Below, in pieces: positions 52,136 to 60,839 of a stretch of 64,000 nucleotides of DNA. The position numbers were made by a program, and so were the translations under genes. The notes under the pieces are model-generated. The model had not been told where the DNA came from. It saw only the letters and a program-made list of their open reading frames with translations, and ran no database searches. The stretch is taken from positions 56,131 to 120,130 of the forward strand of contig JAGBJI010000012.1 of assembly GCA_017934545.1 (NCBI GenBank). The letters run 5' to 3'. Position 1 is the stretch's first letter. Each line of letters starts with the position of its first letter. The stretch comes from Bacteroidales bacterium. Lineage in GTDB: Bacteria > Bacteroidota > Bacteroidia > Bacteroidales > P3.

Positions 52136-53107
52136 CTATTGTTGTTTTTCCGTATTTTCAAACAGTGTTTCCACAAATGCTTCGCGGTTGAAAATCTGCA
52201 AATCTTCCATTCTTTCACCCAAACCTATATAACGTACCGGTATTTTGAACATATCGCTTATTCCAATCACAACCCCGCCTTTTGCAGTGCCGTCCAACTT
52301 GGTCAAAGCCAATGCCGTGACATCCGTAGCCTGAGTAAATTGTTTTGCCTGCTCAATTGCGTTCTGTCCAGTTGAGGCATCCAAAACCAGCAACACCTCA
52401 TTGGGAGCTTCGGGTAAGATTTTCTGCATGACTTTCTTTATCTTGCTCAACTCGTTCATCAATCCGACTTTGTTGTGCAACCGTCCGGCCGTATCTATTA
52501 TGACCACGTCGGCTTTTTTAGCCACCGCACTTTTCAAAGTGTCAAAAGCAACGGAAGCCGGGTCTGAACCCATCTGCTGCGATACTATATCCGCCCCGGA
52601 ACGTTCAGCCCATACGTTAAGCTGGTCTATTGCCGCTGCACGGAAAGTGTCGGCTGCACCGAGCATAACTTTCTTTCCCGCCTGCGAAAACTGATATGCC
52701 AACTTGCCTATCGTGGTTGTCTTGCCCACTCCGTTGACTCCGACAACCAAAATCACATAAGGCTTTTCGCCTTTGGGAAAAGAAAAGTCCAAAGGCTCGT
52801 TTCCTATAACGTTTTCCTGCATCAAAGAAGATATTTCTTCTTTCAACAGTCGGTTCAACTCGCTTGTGCCGACATATTTGTCCCTTGCAACACGCTGTTG
52901 TATGCGTTCAATGATTTTCAGCGTTGTGTTTATGCCGACATCTGCCCCTACGAGAATTTCTTCAAGGTTGTCCAACACATCATCGTCAATAGTAGATTTG
53001 CCTATTATTGCTTTTGATATTTTACCGAACACACTCTCTTTGGTTTTTTCCAAACCTTTGTCAAGTGTTTCCTTATCTTTCTTTTTGAAAAACGAAAAAA
53101 TTCCCAT
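52136..53107 (-). CDS. ftsY: Signal recognition particle receptor FtsY
   Basis: 323 residues of the NG-domain GTPase: G1 GVNGVGKTTTIGKLA, G2/G3 ADTFRAAAIDQL and VVIIDTAGRL, G4 LTKLDGTAKGG, and the C-terminal GLGERMEDLQIFN. The N-terminal acidic A domain is very short (FSFFKKKDKETLDKG). It docks SRP-ribosome complexes at the inner membrane. Upstream codons to 53173 were rejected because they fall in the spacer after DUF4295. Follows rpmG and DUF4295, the usual Bacteroidota order. Confidence 0.96.
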   Translation of the reverse strand: MGIFSFFKKKDKETLDKGLEKTKESVFGKISKAIIGKSTIDDDVLDNLEEILVGADVGINTTLKIIERIQQRVARDKYVGTSELNRLLKEEISSLMQENVIGNEPLDFSFPKGEKPYVILVVGVNGVGKTTTIGKLAYQFSQAGKKVMLGAADTFRAAAIDQLNVWAERSGADIVSQQMGSDPASVAFDTLKSAVAKKADVVIIDTAGRLHNKVGLMNELSKIKKVMQKILPEAPNEVLLVLDASTGQNAIEQAKQFTQATDVTALALTKLDGTAKGGVVIGISDMFKIPVRYIGLGERMEDLQIFNREAFVETLFENTEKQQ

Positions 53108-53126
53108 AATCTTACCTTTATTAATA

Positions 53127-53166
53127 AATAAAAAGGCAATTGATTCTTCCGTTATTAAAGAATCAA
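53127..53166 (-). terminator. Hairpin between DUF4295 and ftsY
   Basis: TTGATTCTT (53140-53148) / AAGAATCAA (53158-53166), followed on the minus strand by GCC and five T. It may act as a partial terminator lowering ftsY expression relative to rpmG. Confidence 0.45.
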
Positions 53167-53200
53167 CCACCAATTACTCCGCCTTATGAAATATCAGTAT

Positions 53201-53359
53201 TTATTTCTTTTTTGCCAAAGCTTCTTTTACTTTGTCCGTCGGCATCAATTCTTCAGTAAAGATATATGCTCCTGTTTTTTTAGAACGTACCGTTCTGATA
53301 ACTTTTGCATAACTTGCACCTTCACCTGTTTTCAATGTTGCAACTACTTTCTTTGCCAT
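53201..53359 (-). CDS. DUF4295 family small ribosome-cluster protein
   Basis: 52 residues read from the minus strand: starts MAKKVVATLKTGEGASYAKV, then IRTVRSKKTGAYIFTEEL and ends EALAKKK. DUF4295 is a small basic Bacteroidota-specific family encoded between rpmG and ftsY, probably a ribosome-associated protein. It lies 15 bp after rpmG with GGAGA before the ATG. A lineage marker. Confidence 0.9.
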   Translation of the reverse strand: MAKKVVATLKTGEGASYAKVIRTVRSKKTGAYIFTEELMPTDKVKEALAKKK

Positions 53360-53374
53360 CTTTCTTTCTCCTTA

Positions 53375-53563
53375 CTATTTAATTTCTTTATGCACAGTTA
53401 CTCTTTTCAAATAAGGATTGTATTTCTTCAATTCCAATCTTTCAGGAGTGTTTTTCTTGGATTTGGTCGTAACATAACGAGAAATTCCAGGTACTCCCGA
53501 TGCTTTCTGCTCCGTACATTCCAATATAACTTGTACTCTGATGTCTTTCTGTTTCTTTGCCAT
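53375..53563 (-). CDS. rpmG: Ribosomal protein bL33
   Basis: 62 residues: [15 protein letters not shown] at the N-terminus, [24 protein letters not shown] and the C-terminal VTVHKEIK are L33. Only one Cys, so the zinc-free form. First gene of rpmG-DUF4295-ftsY with promoter 53589-53618; its usual partner rpmB is at 35.4 kb. Confidence 0.97.
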   Translation of the reverse strand: MAKKQKDIRVQVILECTEQKASGVPGISRYVTTKSKKNTPERLELKKYNPYLKRVTVHKEIK

Positions 53564-53588
53564 TGTTGTAACAATTTTTTTGAGTTTG

Positions 53589-53618
53589 CAAAATTACTGC
53601 TTTTTTCCGAAGTGACAA
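53589..53618 (-). promoter_or_regulatory. Bacteroidota-type promoter of rpmG operon
   Basis: On the minus strand TTG (53616-53618), 19 bp, TAATTTTG (53589-53596). Confidence 0.85.
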
Positions 53619-53705
53619 AATTTTTTCATAACTTTTTGCTGTTTCATCCTCAAATTCCCGCCGCCCCTTGTGATAAAAATTTTGCTTTTGGGCGTAAAAT
53701 TTTTG

Positions 53706-53809
53706 CCCTTTGCGAAAGTAATCTCAAAAAAATCTGATTTTTTACATCAAAAAACCTATTTTTTTTGCATTAAAAAATCAGATTTTTTTGCAATTACTTT
53801 CGCAAGGGG
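53706..53809. repeat. ~105-bp palindrome with three 22-bp modules (locus L)
   Basis: The arms CCCTTTGCGAAAGTAATC (from 53706) and ATTACTTTCGCAAGGGG (53793-53809) enclose modules TCTGAT 53733, CCTATT 53755 and TCAGAT 53778 (22 and 23 bp). Outer cores are reverse complements of each other. This is the most symmetric of the four copies. Confidence 0.93.
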
Positions 53810-53947
53810 CAGAAACACGGCGGCAAAAAGCACGGACAATTGCTCAAAAGGCGTGATTATTAATCAATAAAAACAAAATACTATCTGATAAACCGTTGCA
53901 AAAGCCGATAAATGCATCACAAACATCTATACATGCAATTGAAAAAG

Positions 53948-54110
53948 CAAAAACGTCCGTATTTAACAATGGATTTTCATTAAAAACGGGCGTTTTTATT
54001 TCAATGAAGCGATAATTTTACTTCAAAAGGACGGCATTTTATCAAAAAGAACCGTCCGTTTATAATTAAAAACGGACGGTTCTTTGATTAAAAAATGAAT
54101 GTTTGTATTA
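53948..54110. repeat. CCGTCCG/CGGACGG module cluster (locus N)
   Basis: CGTCCGT (53954), CGGGCGT (53987), GGACGGC (54029), CCGTCCG (54052) and CGGACGG (54073), separated by A/T-rich sequence; the last three centres are 23 and 21 bp apart and the gap before them is 42. The last two form an inverted pair preceded and followed by GAA/TTC. Core shared with locus J. Confidence 0.7.
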
Positions 54111-54131
54111 AAAAATTGTTGATTTGCGGGC

Positions 54132-54734
54132 TTATTTCCGCTTTAGCGGGATACGGAAATAAAGTGCAAATGTCACGGGACGGCTGTTTACGTCAGCATA
54201 TTTAGGTTCAAAAACATCCATATTGTCGTATATGCACGAATATTTTACTTTCGTCAATCCGTAACCGAGTTTAAAACCCATCATCGGCAATGCATTGGAG
54301 TGTGTATAGGCTTGCGGCGAACCGTACAAGCTTATATCCAACATCAAAGACCAATAATTCAACTTATCAGACCACCAATCATAGTCCGCACCGCTTGAAA
54401 GACACACGGAATACTGCGGTCCTAACGCCAAATGCACTATTCCCCATTGATAACCCAGCGACACAGGCAGGTCGGCGTATGCAAACCGTGTTTTAAACTT
54501 ATGTTGCATATTGACAGACAGCTGCGGGCTTGCCACAAGATAGAAATCCCTGCTGAAAATCCACGCTCCGAACACTCCGGCTTCAGCTCCCAAGCCTACA
54601 CTTTGCGACATGTCGTGCATAGGACAGTAAATGCCGAACGTTATTCCGTAATCTATTGTACCTTTGTCAACACCCTGCGGATATACATTAATATATATAA
54701 AGGCGGAAATCACAATTAAAAAACATTTTTTCAT
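54132..54734 (-). CDS. Outer-membrane beta-barrel protein, unknown
   Basis: 200 residues with signal peptide (MKKCFLIVISAFIYINVYPQ). The mature part has alternating strands typical of a small porin-like barrel (TIDYGITFGIYCP, LYLVASPQLSV-like FYLVASPQLSVNMQHKF, PVTFALYFRIPLKRK at the end). Follows the 510-residue secreted protein after 7 bp and is surely co-transcribed with it, suggesting joint action at the cell surface. No family recognised. Confidence 0.77.
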   Translation of the reverse strand: MKKCFLIVISAFIYINVYPQGVDKGTIDYGITFGIYCPMHDMSQSVGLGAEAGVFGAWIFSRDFYLVASPQLSVNMQHKFKTRFAYADLPVSLGYQWGIVHLALGPQYSVCLSSGADYDWWSDKLNYWSLMLDISLYGSPQAYTHSNALPMMGFKLGYGLTKVKYSCIYDNMDVFEPKYADVNSRPVTFALYFRIPLKRK

Positions 54735-54741
54735 CGTTTGA

Positions 54742-56274
54742 CTAAAATTTTATTATACCCAATCTTATTCCCTTATCACCTTTGCAACCTACAATCACAT
54801 TACCATCATCGTCTTTGCCCGTCATAGAGTAACAAAACGCAGCTTTGTCTTTTTTGTAATCCAAAATTGTTTGTACCGCAACGTCTTGTCCGTCGGAAGA
54901 AATCTTTAACAATCGGCTGCGGTTGTCACCTTTGGGCTTCTTTTCAAAGTTTACCTTGGCGTGACGGATTAATTCGCCCGACAGTTCGTCCTCTTTTGCA
55001 AAAGCATTGTACAATGCATAGAAGTCATTGCCCATTGTAAAGAAATAAGGCTTGTGATACTCTCCGCCGTCTTCGCCCGTATGGGTGGTAAACTTCACTC
55101 CCCGCGAAATCATCTGCGAATAAACGATATTGTTATCCGCTGGATTTATGCACAAAACGCAGAAATTCCTGTCCGTAAACTCAAAATATGTCGGCATGGC
55201 ACCCGTTGACGATATTTGAACCATGAATGCGTCCTTGATAACGGCTACAACGTTGCCGTTTTCCAACCTCAAAATGTCGCTGACCGCCCAATGTGTGCCG
55301 CGTCGCGGGTCGTTGGCAGCCGATTTTTCCTTGCTTTGTTTGCCGTATGCGGCATTGTTCTGCTTTGTTTTCGCCAAAATATAATCCAAACCGTAGTCCG
55401 TCTTGCCTTTTATGCCGCCTTCCGCGTAAGAATAGACCAACGAAGTGAACGAAGTTTCGTTGTTCAGCCCCACAAAGACTTCGTTTTCATTCAAAGGGAG
55501 GATTTTTGCCTGCTTAACGTACTGGTTCAACTCCACAATGCGGTTGTAAGCCATGTCTTTGCCCGCTGCCATCAATACAAGCGACTCGTTGTAATTGTCT
55601 TTCGCCCGTTCGTCTTCCCAATACGTTGCAACGGCGTAAAAATTACCCTCTTTGTCAATGTGCATATCCCTTACCGTCAACTCGGAAGACGTTTTGTTGT
55701 AAAGTTTTTGATGCCATAACAGGTTAAAATTCCTGTCATACATATACAAAACCAACACATCGGCAGCATTTTTCGCCGTTTTTTCGTTTTCCCTTGCGAA
55801 ATAATAGACCAAATGTTTGGTTTTGTCATCGGAAGAAATCATCTCAAGGTTGTCCGCCTGCCGCAACGGGAACATAACCGTGTCGTTTACCGCTTCAAAC
55901 GTACTCTTGTCCAACGACAAAGCATGCAACTGCCGCTGTTTGGAGTCGGTTTCCGAGCGTTTGTAGTACAATACGGCAACATCTTTGTCGGTTACAACGG
56001 GCGAAACCAACGAATAAACAGGTATTTTTATCAATTTTTTGATATTACTCCGCACTTGGCAGTTGTCAAACGACACAAAACCAACCTTATTAAACATAGC
56101 AACCATGCCCGTAGTATAGTAACCGAACGAATAAAACCTTTCGCTGCCGATACTTCCCTCATATGTGCAAACTGAATTCTGACTTTCCGTCTTTGTATAC
56201 TCTCCCCACTCTATTTGTTGGGCATTCATTGCGGTACAAACCGATAGTAACGACAAAATAAATAACTTTTTCAT
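54742..56274 (-). CDS. Large secreted protein of unknown function
   Basis: 510 residues with signal peptide (MKKLFILSLLSVCTAMNAQ). The rest looks like a beta-propeller or beta-rich surface protein: repeated strand pairs with charged turns (DKDVAVLYYKRSE, KHLVYYFARENEK, DVLVLYMYDRNFNLLWHQKL, DNNIVYSQMISRGVKF). The ends of several segments resemble sensor-like propeller blades, but no family is recognised. Promoter at 56342-56371. Operon with the 200-residue barrel gene. Confidence 0.77.
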   Translation of the reverse strand: MKKLFILSLLSVCTAMNAQQIEWGEYTKTESQNSVCTYEGSIGSERFYSFGYYTTGMVAMFNKVGFVSFDNCQVRSNIKKLIKIPVYSLVSPVVTDKDVAVLYYKRSETDSKQRQLHALSLDKSTFEAVNDTVMFPLRQADNLEMISSDDKTKHLVYYFARENEKTAKNAADVLVLYMYDRNFNLLWHQKLYNKTSSELTVRDMHIDKEGNFYAVATYWEDERAKDNYNESLVLMAAGKDMAYNRIVELNQYVKQAKILPLNENEVFVGLNNETSFTSLVYSYAEGGIKGKTDYGLDYILAKTKQNNAAYGKQSKEKSAANDPRRGTHWAVSDILRLENGNVVAVIKDAFMVQISSTGAMPTYFEFTDRNFCVLCINPADNNIVYSQMISRGVKFTTHTGEDGGEYHKPYFFTMGNDFYALYNAFAKEDELSGELIRHAKVNFEKKPKGDNRSRLLKISSDGQDVAVQTILDYKKDKAAFCYSMTGKDDDGNVIVGCKGDKGIRLGIIKF

Positions 56275-56341
56275 ACTCTTAATTCTTTATATAAAACCGT
56301 TTTTCTTTCGCTTACCGCCTTGAAATCAGAAGCAAGCACTG

Positions 56342-56371
56342 CAAAATTATGAAAAATAAACTACAAAACAA
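56342..56371 (-). promoter_or_regulatory. Bacteroidota-type promoter of the secreted-protein operon
   Basis: On the minus strand TTG (56369-56371), 19 bp, TAATTTTG (56342-56349); leader about 65 nt. Confidence 0.82.
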
Positions 56372-56586
56372 TATTTTCACCCATGCAATATGCATTTTCA
56401 TGGGGGGGGTATGCAATTGCAGTGTTATCAAGCATTTATAATAAAAATTTTTTTCTGCAAAAATTCATTTTTACAACCGTTAAAATCCGTTTTTTCCGCA
56501 CTTTTTAATCACCGTTCCTCCGTTTTTACCCGTTTTTTAATCAATGAAAAACGTTTTTCAGTATTTTTCACCCGTCATTTTTACCG

Positions 56587-56611
56587 TATACATATATTAT
56601 ATATAGGTATA
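56587..56611. repeat. Dispersed ATATA palindrome, copy 7
   Basis: Full copy, TATACAT start and GGTATA end, 14 kb from the cluster at 42.7-42.9 kb, in the same orientation. Confidence 0.8.
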
Positions 56612-56711
56612 AAACATAAAAACTTTTGCTTTGGTTGCAATCAAAAGCAAAAACAACGTTTTTTTCAGTGCTTTTAATGCGGTTTTTACCCGTTAAAAAT
56701 AAATATTTTAC

Positions 56712-56719
56712 TAAATTTG
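56712..56719 (+). promoter_or_regulatory. -7 box of thiL
   Basis: TAAATTTG followed by C, 33 bp before ATG 56753; it excludes the longer reading frame starting at 56717. Confidence 0.6.
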
Positions 56720-56752
56720 CACTCTGAAACCAATCAAACGCTGTTTTTAATC

Positions 56753-57805
56753 ATGGAACAAAGGACGGAATTATCGGCATTGGGTGAGTTCGGACTGATA
56801 AAACATCTCACCGAAGGCTTGGAAATGAAAAACGAAAGCACGTTGCTCGGCCCGTGCGACGACTGTGCAGTGCTGGATTACAACGGTAAACTGACGTTAG
56901 TGTCTACTGATGCAATGGCCGAAGGGGTTCATTTCGATATGGTTTATACACCTTTGAAACATTTAGGCTACAAAGCAGCGGTAAGCAACTTCTCCGACAT
57001 TTACGCAATGAACGGCAGCCCCAAACAAATAACCGTTGCATTGAGCGTAAGCAACCGTTACAGCGTGGAAGCGATAGAACAACTGTACGAAGGTATCAAA
57101 TTGGCATGTGAAAAATACGGTGTGGACATTGTCGGGGGCGATACTACGAGCAGCACTTCGGGAATGGTTATCACAATTACCGTTATCGGTCAAGGCGAAA
57201 AGGACTCTGTCGTCCGCAGAAACGGTGCCAAAGAGAACGATTTGATATGTGTCACCGGCGATTTGGGAGGTGCATACGCCGGATTGCTGGTCTTGCAGAG
57301 GGAAAAGGCAACGTGGCTTGCCGACCCTAACATGCAACCCGATTTAGATACGTATGACTACGTCCTTGAGCGGCAACTCAAGCCCGAAGCACAGAAATGG
57401 CTCGTTGATTGGCTGGAAGAAAACCATATAGTGCCGACAAGTATGATAGATATATCGGATGGGCTGGCAAGTGAGGTGCTTCACATCTGTAAACAGAGCC
57501 GTAAAGGTTGCGAAATATACATGGACAAGTTGCCGATAGACTATCAGACCGAAAGAATACTGGAAGAATTTAAAATACCCGCACAAACAGGGGCGTTGAA
57601 CGGCGGCGAAGATTACGAAATACTCTTTACCGTAAGCCAAAAAGACTATCCGAAGATAAAAGACAAAGAAAACATACACATAATAGGCTATATTACCGAC
57701 GAAGCTTCGGGTTGCAAGTTGGTAACTCCGCAAAACACCACGATGGATATTAAAGCACAGGGATTTAATCATTATTCCGATACCGTTAAAAAGGCAGAAC
57801 AATGA
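56753..57805 (+). CDS. thiL: Thiamine-monophosphate kinase
   Basis: 350 residues of the AIR synthase-like ATP-binding fold: ELSALGEFGLIKHLTE start, GPCDDCAVLDYNGKLTLVSTDAMAEGVHF metal and phosphate motif (in the expected order), VGGDTTSSTSG, DLGGAYAGL, MIDISDGLASE and ALNGGEDYEILF. It makes thiamine pyrophosphate from thiamine monophosphate; KorAB in this window needs this cofactor. The HAD gene overlaps its end (ATGA). Confidence 0.95.
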   Translation: MEQRTELSALGEFGLIKHLTEGLEMKNESTLLGPCDDCAVLDYNGKLTLVSTDAMAEGVHFDMVYTPLKHLGYKAAVSNFSDIYAMNGSPKQITVALSVSNRYSVEAIEQLYEGIKLACEKYGVDIVGGDTTSSTSGMVITITVIGQGEKDSVVRRNGAKENDLICVTGDLGGAYAGLLVLQREKATWLADPNMQPDLDTYDYVLERQLKPEAQKWLVDWLEENHIVPTSMIDISDGLASEVLHICKQSRKGCEIYMDKLPIDYQTERILEEFKIPAQTGALNGGEDYEILFTVSQKDYPKIKDKENIHIIGYITDEASGCKLVTPQNTTMDIKAQGFNHYSDTVKKAEQ

Positions 57806-58422
57806 TACGCAATCTGATTTTGGACATGGGAGGTGTGATTTTGGACGTGGATTACACCATGATAATAAAAAATTTCGCCGCATACGGCGTGGACGCACGC
57901 TCTTTGTATACACAGGCTGCCCAATTGCCGTTCATAGACGAGTTTGAAAAAGGCAACATAACGCCAGATGAGTTCAGAAACCAAGTACGTAATGTGACCA
58001 AAACCCAACTTACCGACAGCGAAATAGACTCTGTTTGGAATTCCATGATACTTTACGTCCGCAAAGAGAGCATTGCCTTAATAGGAGAGTTGAAAACAAA
58101 GTATGACAATATCTTTTTGTTCTCAAACACCAACGAAATACACATGCAATACGTCCGAACACTGTTCCAAAAAGAAATCGGGTTTGATATTTTCACCCTT
58201 TTGTTCAACAAATCATATCTTTCCAACGAGATACATCTGCGAAAACCCGACAAAGAAAGTTTTGTTTATATACTCAACGACGCATCCATCGATGCCAATC
58301 AGACGCTTTTCATTGACGATACGCCGCAAAACATACAGGGAGCATCGCTTGCAGGCATTCAAACGCATCTTCTCGCTCCGCCGCAGACACTTAACGATTT
58401 GCATAACCTGAAAATAATATGA
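57802..58422 (+). CDS. HAD-superfamily phosphatase, subfamily IA
   Basis: 206 residues. Motif I LILDMGGVILDVDY (nucleophile Asp; the second Asp position is Gly, as in subfamily IA variants), helical cap, motif II FLFSNTNEIH, Lys in LRKPDKESF and motif III FIDDTPQNIQGA. It should hydrolyse a small phosphate ester. It overlaps thiL and divIC by four bases each, so the three are translationally coupled. Confidence 0.9.
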   Translation: MIRNLILDMGGVILDVDYTMIIKNFAAYGVDARSLYTQAAQLPFIDEFEKGNITPDEFRNQVRNVTKTQLTDSEIDSVWNSMILYVRKESIALIGELKTKYDNIFLFSNTNEIHMQYVRTLFQKEIGFDIFTLLFNKSYLSNEIHLRKPDKESFVYILNDASIDANQTLFIDDTPQNIQGASLAGIQTHLLAPPQTLNDLHNLKII

Positions 58423-58757
58423 AACAAATCAATCCTAAGTTGGCGAAAGCCCTGAAGATAATAAAAAACAAATATGTTTTGGTCATCGCAGCGTTCGTTG
58501 TGCTGATGCTTTTCTCAAAAGAAACCAATGTTTTTTATTATCATCACCTTTACAAGCAAAAACAAGCCCTGCAAAACCGCAAAGAATTTTATATAAACGA
58601 AATCAAAAAAGACAGTATCAACACTGCCGTAATACAAAAAGACATTCAACAGGCGGAAAAGTACGGCAGGGAGAAATATCTTATGAAACGCGACAACGAA
58701 GACATCTTTATCATCCGTCATGTGGAAGATACACTGATAAAAAACACAATACAATAA
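58419..58757 (+). CDS. Cell-division protein of the DivIC/FtsB family
   Basis: 112 residues. A short basic cytoplasmic N-terminus, one membrane helix (~residues 20-37, YVLVIAAFVVLMLFS), then a periplasmic coiled coil (YYHHLYKQKQALQNRKEFY) and the family tail AEKYGREKYLMKRDNEDIFII. It links FtsL and FtsQ in the divisome. The start overlaps the HAD stop (ATGA); pckA follows after 79 bp with its own -7 box. Confidence 0.87.
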   Translation: MKQINPKLAKALKIIKNKYVLVIAAFVVLMLFSKETNVFYYHHLYKQKQALQNRKEFYINEIKKDSINTAVIQKDIQQAEKYGREKYLMKRDNEDIFIIRHVEDTLIKNTIQ

Positions 58758-58758
58758 T

Positions 58759-58766
58759 TATTTTTG
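58759..58766 (+). promoter_or_regulatory. -7 box of pckA
   Basis: TATTTTTG followed by C, 70 bp before the pckA ATG. No -33 match, so moderate support. Confidence 0.5.
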
Positions 58767-58836
58767 CGTTAATATATAATTTCAAATCAGCAATTTATCA
58801 AATCAAAGTAATATATAATAAATAACAATAAGTAAA

Positions 58837-60441
58837 ATGGTTAATATTGATTTAACAAAGTACGGAATCACAGGTACTAAAGAAATTATTTACAACCCTA
58901 CTTACGAGGTGTTGTTCAACGAAGAAACCAAAGAAGGTTTAACCGGATACGAACAAGGTCAGGTTACGGAACTCGGAGCTGTCAACGTAATGACGGGACA
59001 ATTCACCGGACGCTCGCCTAAAGACAAATACATAGTAAAAGACGCAGCTTCGGAGAAAAATGTTTGGTGGAATACGCCGGAATATCCTAACGACAATCAC
59101 CCGATGGATGAAAAGGTTTGGGCGGAAATAAGAAAAAAAGCCGTAACACAGCTTTCTGACAAACGCTTATTTGTCGTTGACGGATTCTGCGGGGCAAACA
59201 AAGACACGAGAATGAAAATCCGTTTCATCATGGAGGTGGCTTGGCAGGCACATTTTGTAACCAACATGTTTATCCGCCCGCAAAATCAGGCTGAATTTGA
59301 CCTTGAGCCGGACTTTTTGGTATTTACCGCTTCAAAAGCAAAAGTTGACAATTACAAAGAGTTGGGTCTTCGCAGCGAAACGGCAGTTGCGTTCAACGTT
59401 ACTTCAAAAGAACAGGTTATTTTGAACACTTGGTACGGCGGAGAGATGAAAAAAGGTCTTTTCTCTATGATGAACTACTATCTTCCGCTGAAAGGCATTG
59501 CTTCCATGCACTGTTCTGCCAACACGGATATGAACGGCGAGAACACGGCTATATTCTTCGGTCTTTCGGGTACGGGAAAAACCACTCTGTCCACCGACCC
59601 TAAACGTAAGTTGATAGGTGACGACGAACACGGTTGGGACGACAACGGTGTGTTCAACTTTGAAGGCGGTTGCTATGCCAAAGTAATCAATTTGGACAAA
59701 GACGCAGAGCCTGACATCTACGGTGCAATACGCCGCGATGCCCTTTTGGAGAACGTAACCGTTGACAAAAACGGCAAAATAGATTTCTCTGACAAATCGG
59801 TTACCGAGAACACTCGCGTTTCTTACCCTATCTATCATATCAACAATATTGTCCGTCCTGTTTCACACGCACCTGAAGCCAAACAGGTTATATTCCTTTC
59901 GGCCGATGCGTTCGGTGTGCTTCCTCCTGTAAGCATTTTGACCCCTGAACAGACTAAATATTACTTCTTAAGCGGATTTACCGCCAAACTTGCAGGCACC
60001 GAGATAGGCATAAAAGAACCCATACCTACGTTTTCCGCTTGTTTCGGACAGGCATTCTTGGAATTGCACCCGACAAAATACGCAGAAGAATTGGTAAAAC
60101 ACATGGAAAAATCGGGGGCTAAAGCTTATCTGGTCAACACAGGCTGGAACGGAACGGGCAAACGTATCTCCATCAAAGACACTCGCGGCATTATAGACGC
60201 AATACTTAACGGCTCTATTGACAAAGCACCTGTCAAACAAATACCTTTCTTTGATTTCACGGTGCCTACACAATTGGAAGGCGTAGATACCAACATCCTT
60301 GACCCGCGTGATACATACGGCGACAAAACGCAATGGGATACAAAAGCCAAAGACCTTGCTGCACGGTTTATTGACAACTTCAAAAAATACACAACCAACG
60401 AAGAAGGCAAAAAATTAGTGGAAGCAGGTCCGAAATTGTAA
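58837..60441 (+). CDS. pckA: Phosphoenolpyruvate carboxykinase (ATP)
   Basis: 534 residues, normal length. [15 protein letters not shown] (substrate-binding Arg), the PEPCK P-loop [28 protein letters not shown] in pieces (kinase-1a motif and metal-binding Asp), and the adenine-binding [11 protein letters not shown] are all present. In anaerobic Bacteroidales it usually fixes CO2 onto PEP to form oxaloacetate and ATP on the way to succinate; it can also serve gluconeogenesis. Strong terminator follows. Confidence 0.97.
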   Translation: MVNIDLTKYGITGTKEIIYNPTYEVLFNEETKEGLTGYEQGQVTELGAVNVMTGQFTGRSPKDKYIVKDAASEKNVWWNTPEYPNDNHPMDEKVWAEIRKKAVTQLSDKRLFVVDGFCGANKDTRMKIRFIMEVAWQAHFVTNMFIRPQNQAEFDLEPDFLVFTASKAKVDNYKELGLRSETAVAFNVTSKEQVILNTWYGGEMKKGLFSMMNYYLPLKGIASMHCSANTDMNGENTAIFFGLSGTGKTTLSTDPKRKLIGDDEHGWDDNGVFNFEGGCYAKVINLDKDAEPDIYGAIRRDALLENVTVDKNGKIDFSDKSVTENTRVSYPIYHINNIVRPVSHAPEAKQVIFLSADAFGVLPPVSILTPEQTKYYFLSGFTAKLAGTEIGIKEPIPTFSACFGQAFLELHPTKYAEELVKHMEKSGAKAYLVNTGWNGTGKRISIKDTRGIIDAILNGSIDKAPVKQIPFFDFTVPTQLEGVDTNILDPRDTYGDKTQWDTKAKDLAARFIDNFKKYTTNEEGKKLVEAGPKL

Positions 60442-60470
60442 TAACAAACATTTCACTTTTCATTTTTACT

Positions 60471-60510
60471 GCACCGCTTTTTTATAAAAAAGCGGTGCAT
60501 TTTTATTTTT
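60471..60510 (+). terminator. Intrinsic terminator of pckA
   Basis: GCACCGCTTTTTT (60471-60483), a short loop and AAAAAAGCGGTGC, followed by a long T tract. Confidence 0.93.
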
Positions 60511-60838
60511 TCATACCTCTATCCCTCTGCATATCATTTTTCTTCTTTTCCTCACCTCTGCCCGTCCATACTTTATTTTCAGTCAACCCTATTTTTCCAT
60601 AATTCAACCAATCCTTATCTTTATTTAATCACCTTTTAACAAACATTTCTCTTCCTATTTAACCATCATAACACTATCATTTACAACTACTTAACCACAA
60701 TCAATTCCCATCTTTCCTCCTCTTTTTTCGCCTCTCTATTTCACCTAATTTTCGCCAAACCACACTCTGTTCCCGCCTTTTCTTCCCTTTTTCCCCGCCT
60801 TTTCTCTCCTCTCCGCTGCTTAACAGCACTATGTTGTC
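60511..60838. other. Pyrimidine-rich, G-depleted non-coding stretch
   Basis: No gene. The plus strand is rich in T, C and A and has no G at all from 60583 to 60728 (146 nt). C-rich, G-poor RNA resembles a Rho utilisation site. It lies between the pckA terminator and the palindrome of locus M. Confidence 0.7.
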
Positions 60839-60839
60839 G

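Larger units (their letters stand above)
56275..56752. other. Divergent intergenic region with G8 tract and ATATA palindrome
   Basis: 478 bp. Contains a promoter for the secreted protein (56342-56371), a run of eight G (56402-56409), an ATATA palindrome (56587-56611) and the thiL -7 box. No gene: the reading frame at 56390-56677 is low-complexity and spans the repeat. Confidence 0.6.

Noticed and set aside
56390-56677. 95-residue plus-strand open frame with an N-terminal GGG
   Set aside because: It includes the G8 tract and an ATATA palindrome, is low-complexity, and ends shortly before the thiL promoter.
56275-56752. TPP riboswitch before thiL
   Set aside because: No conserved riboswitch sequence or suitable long leader; the -7 box gives only a ~30 nt leader.
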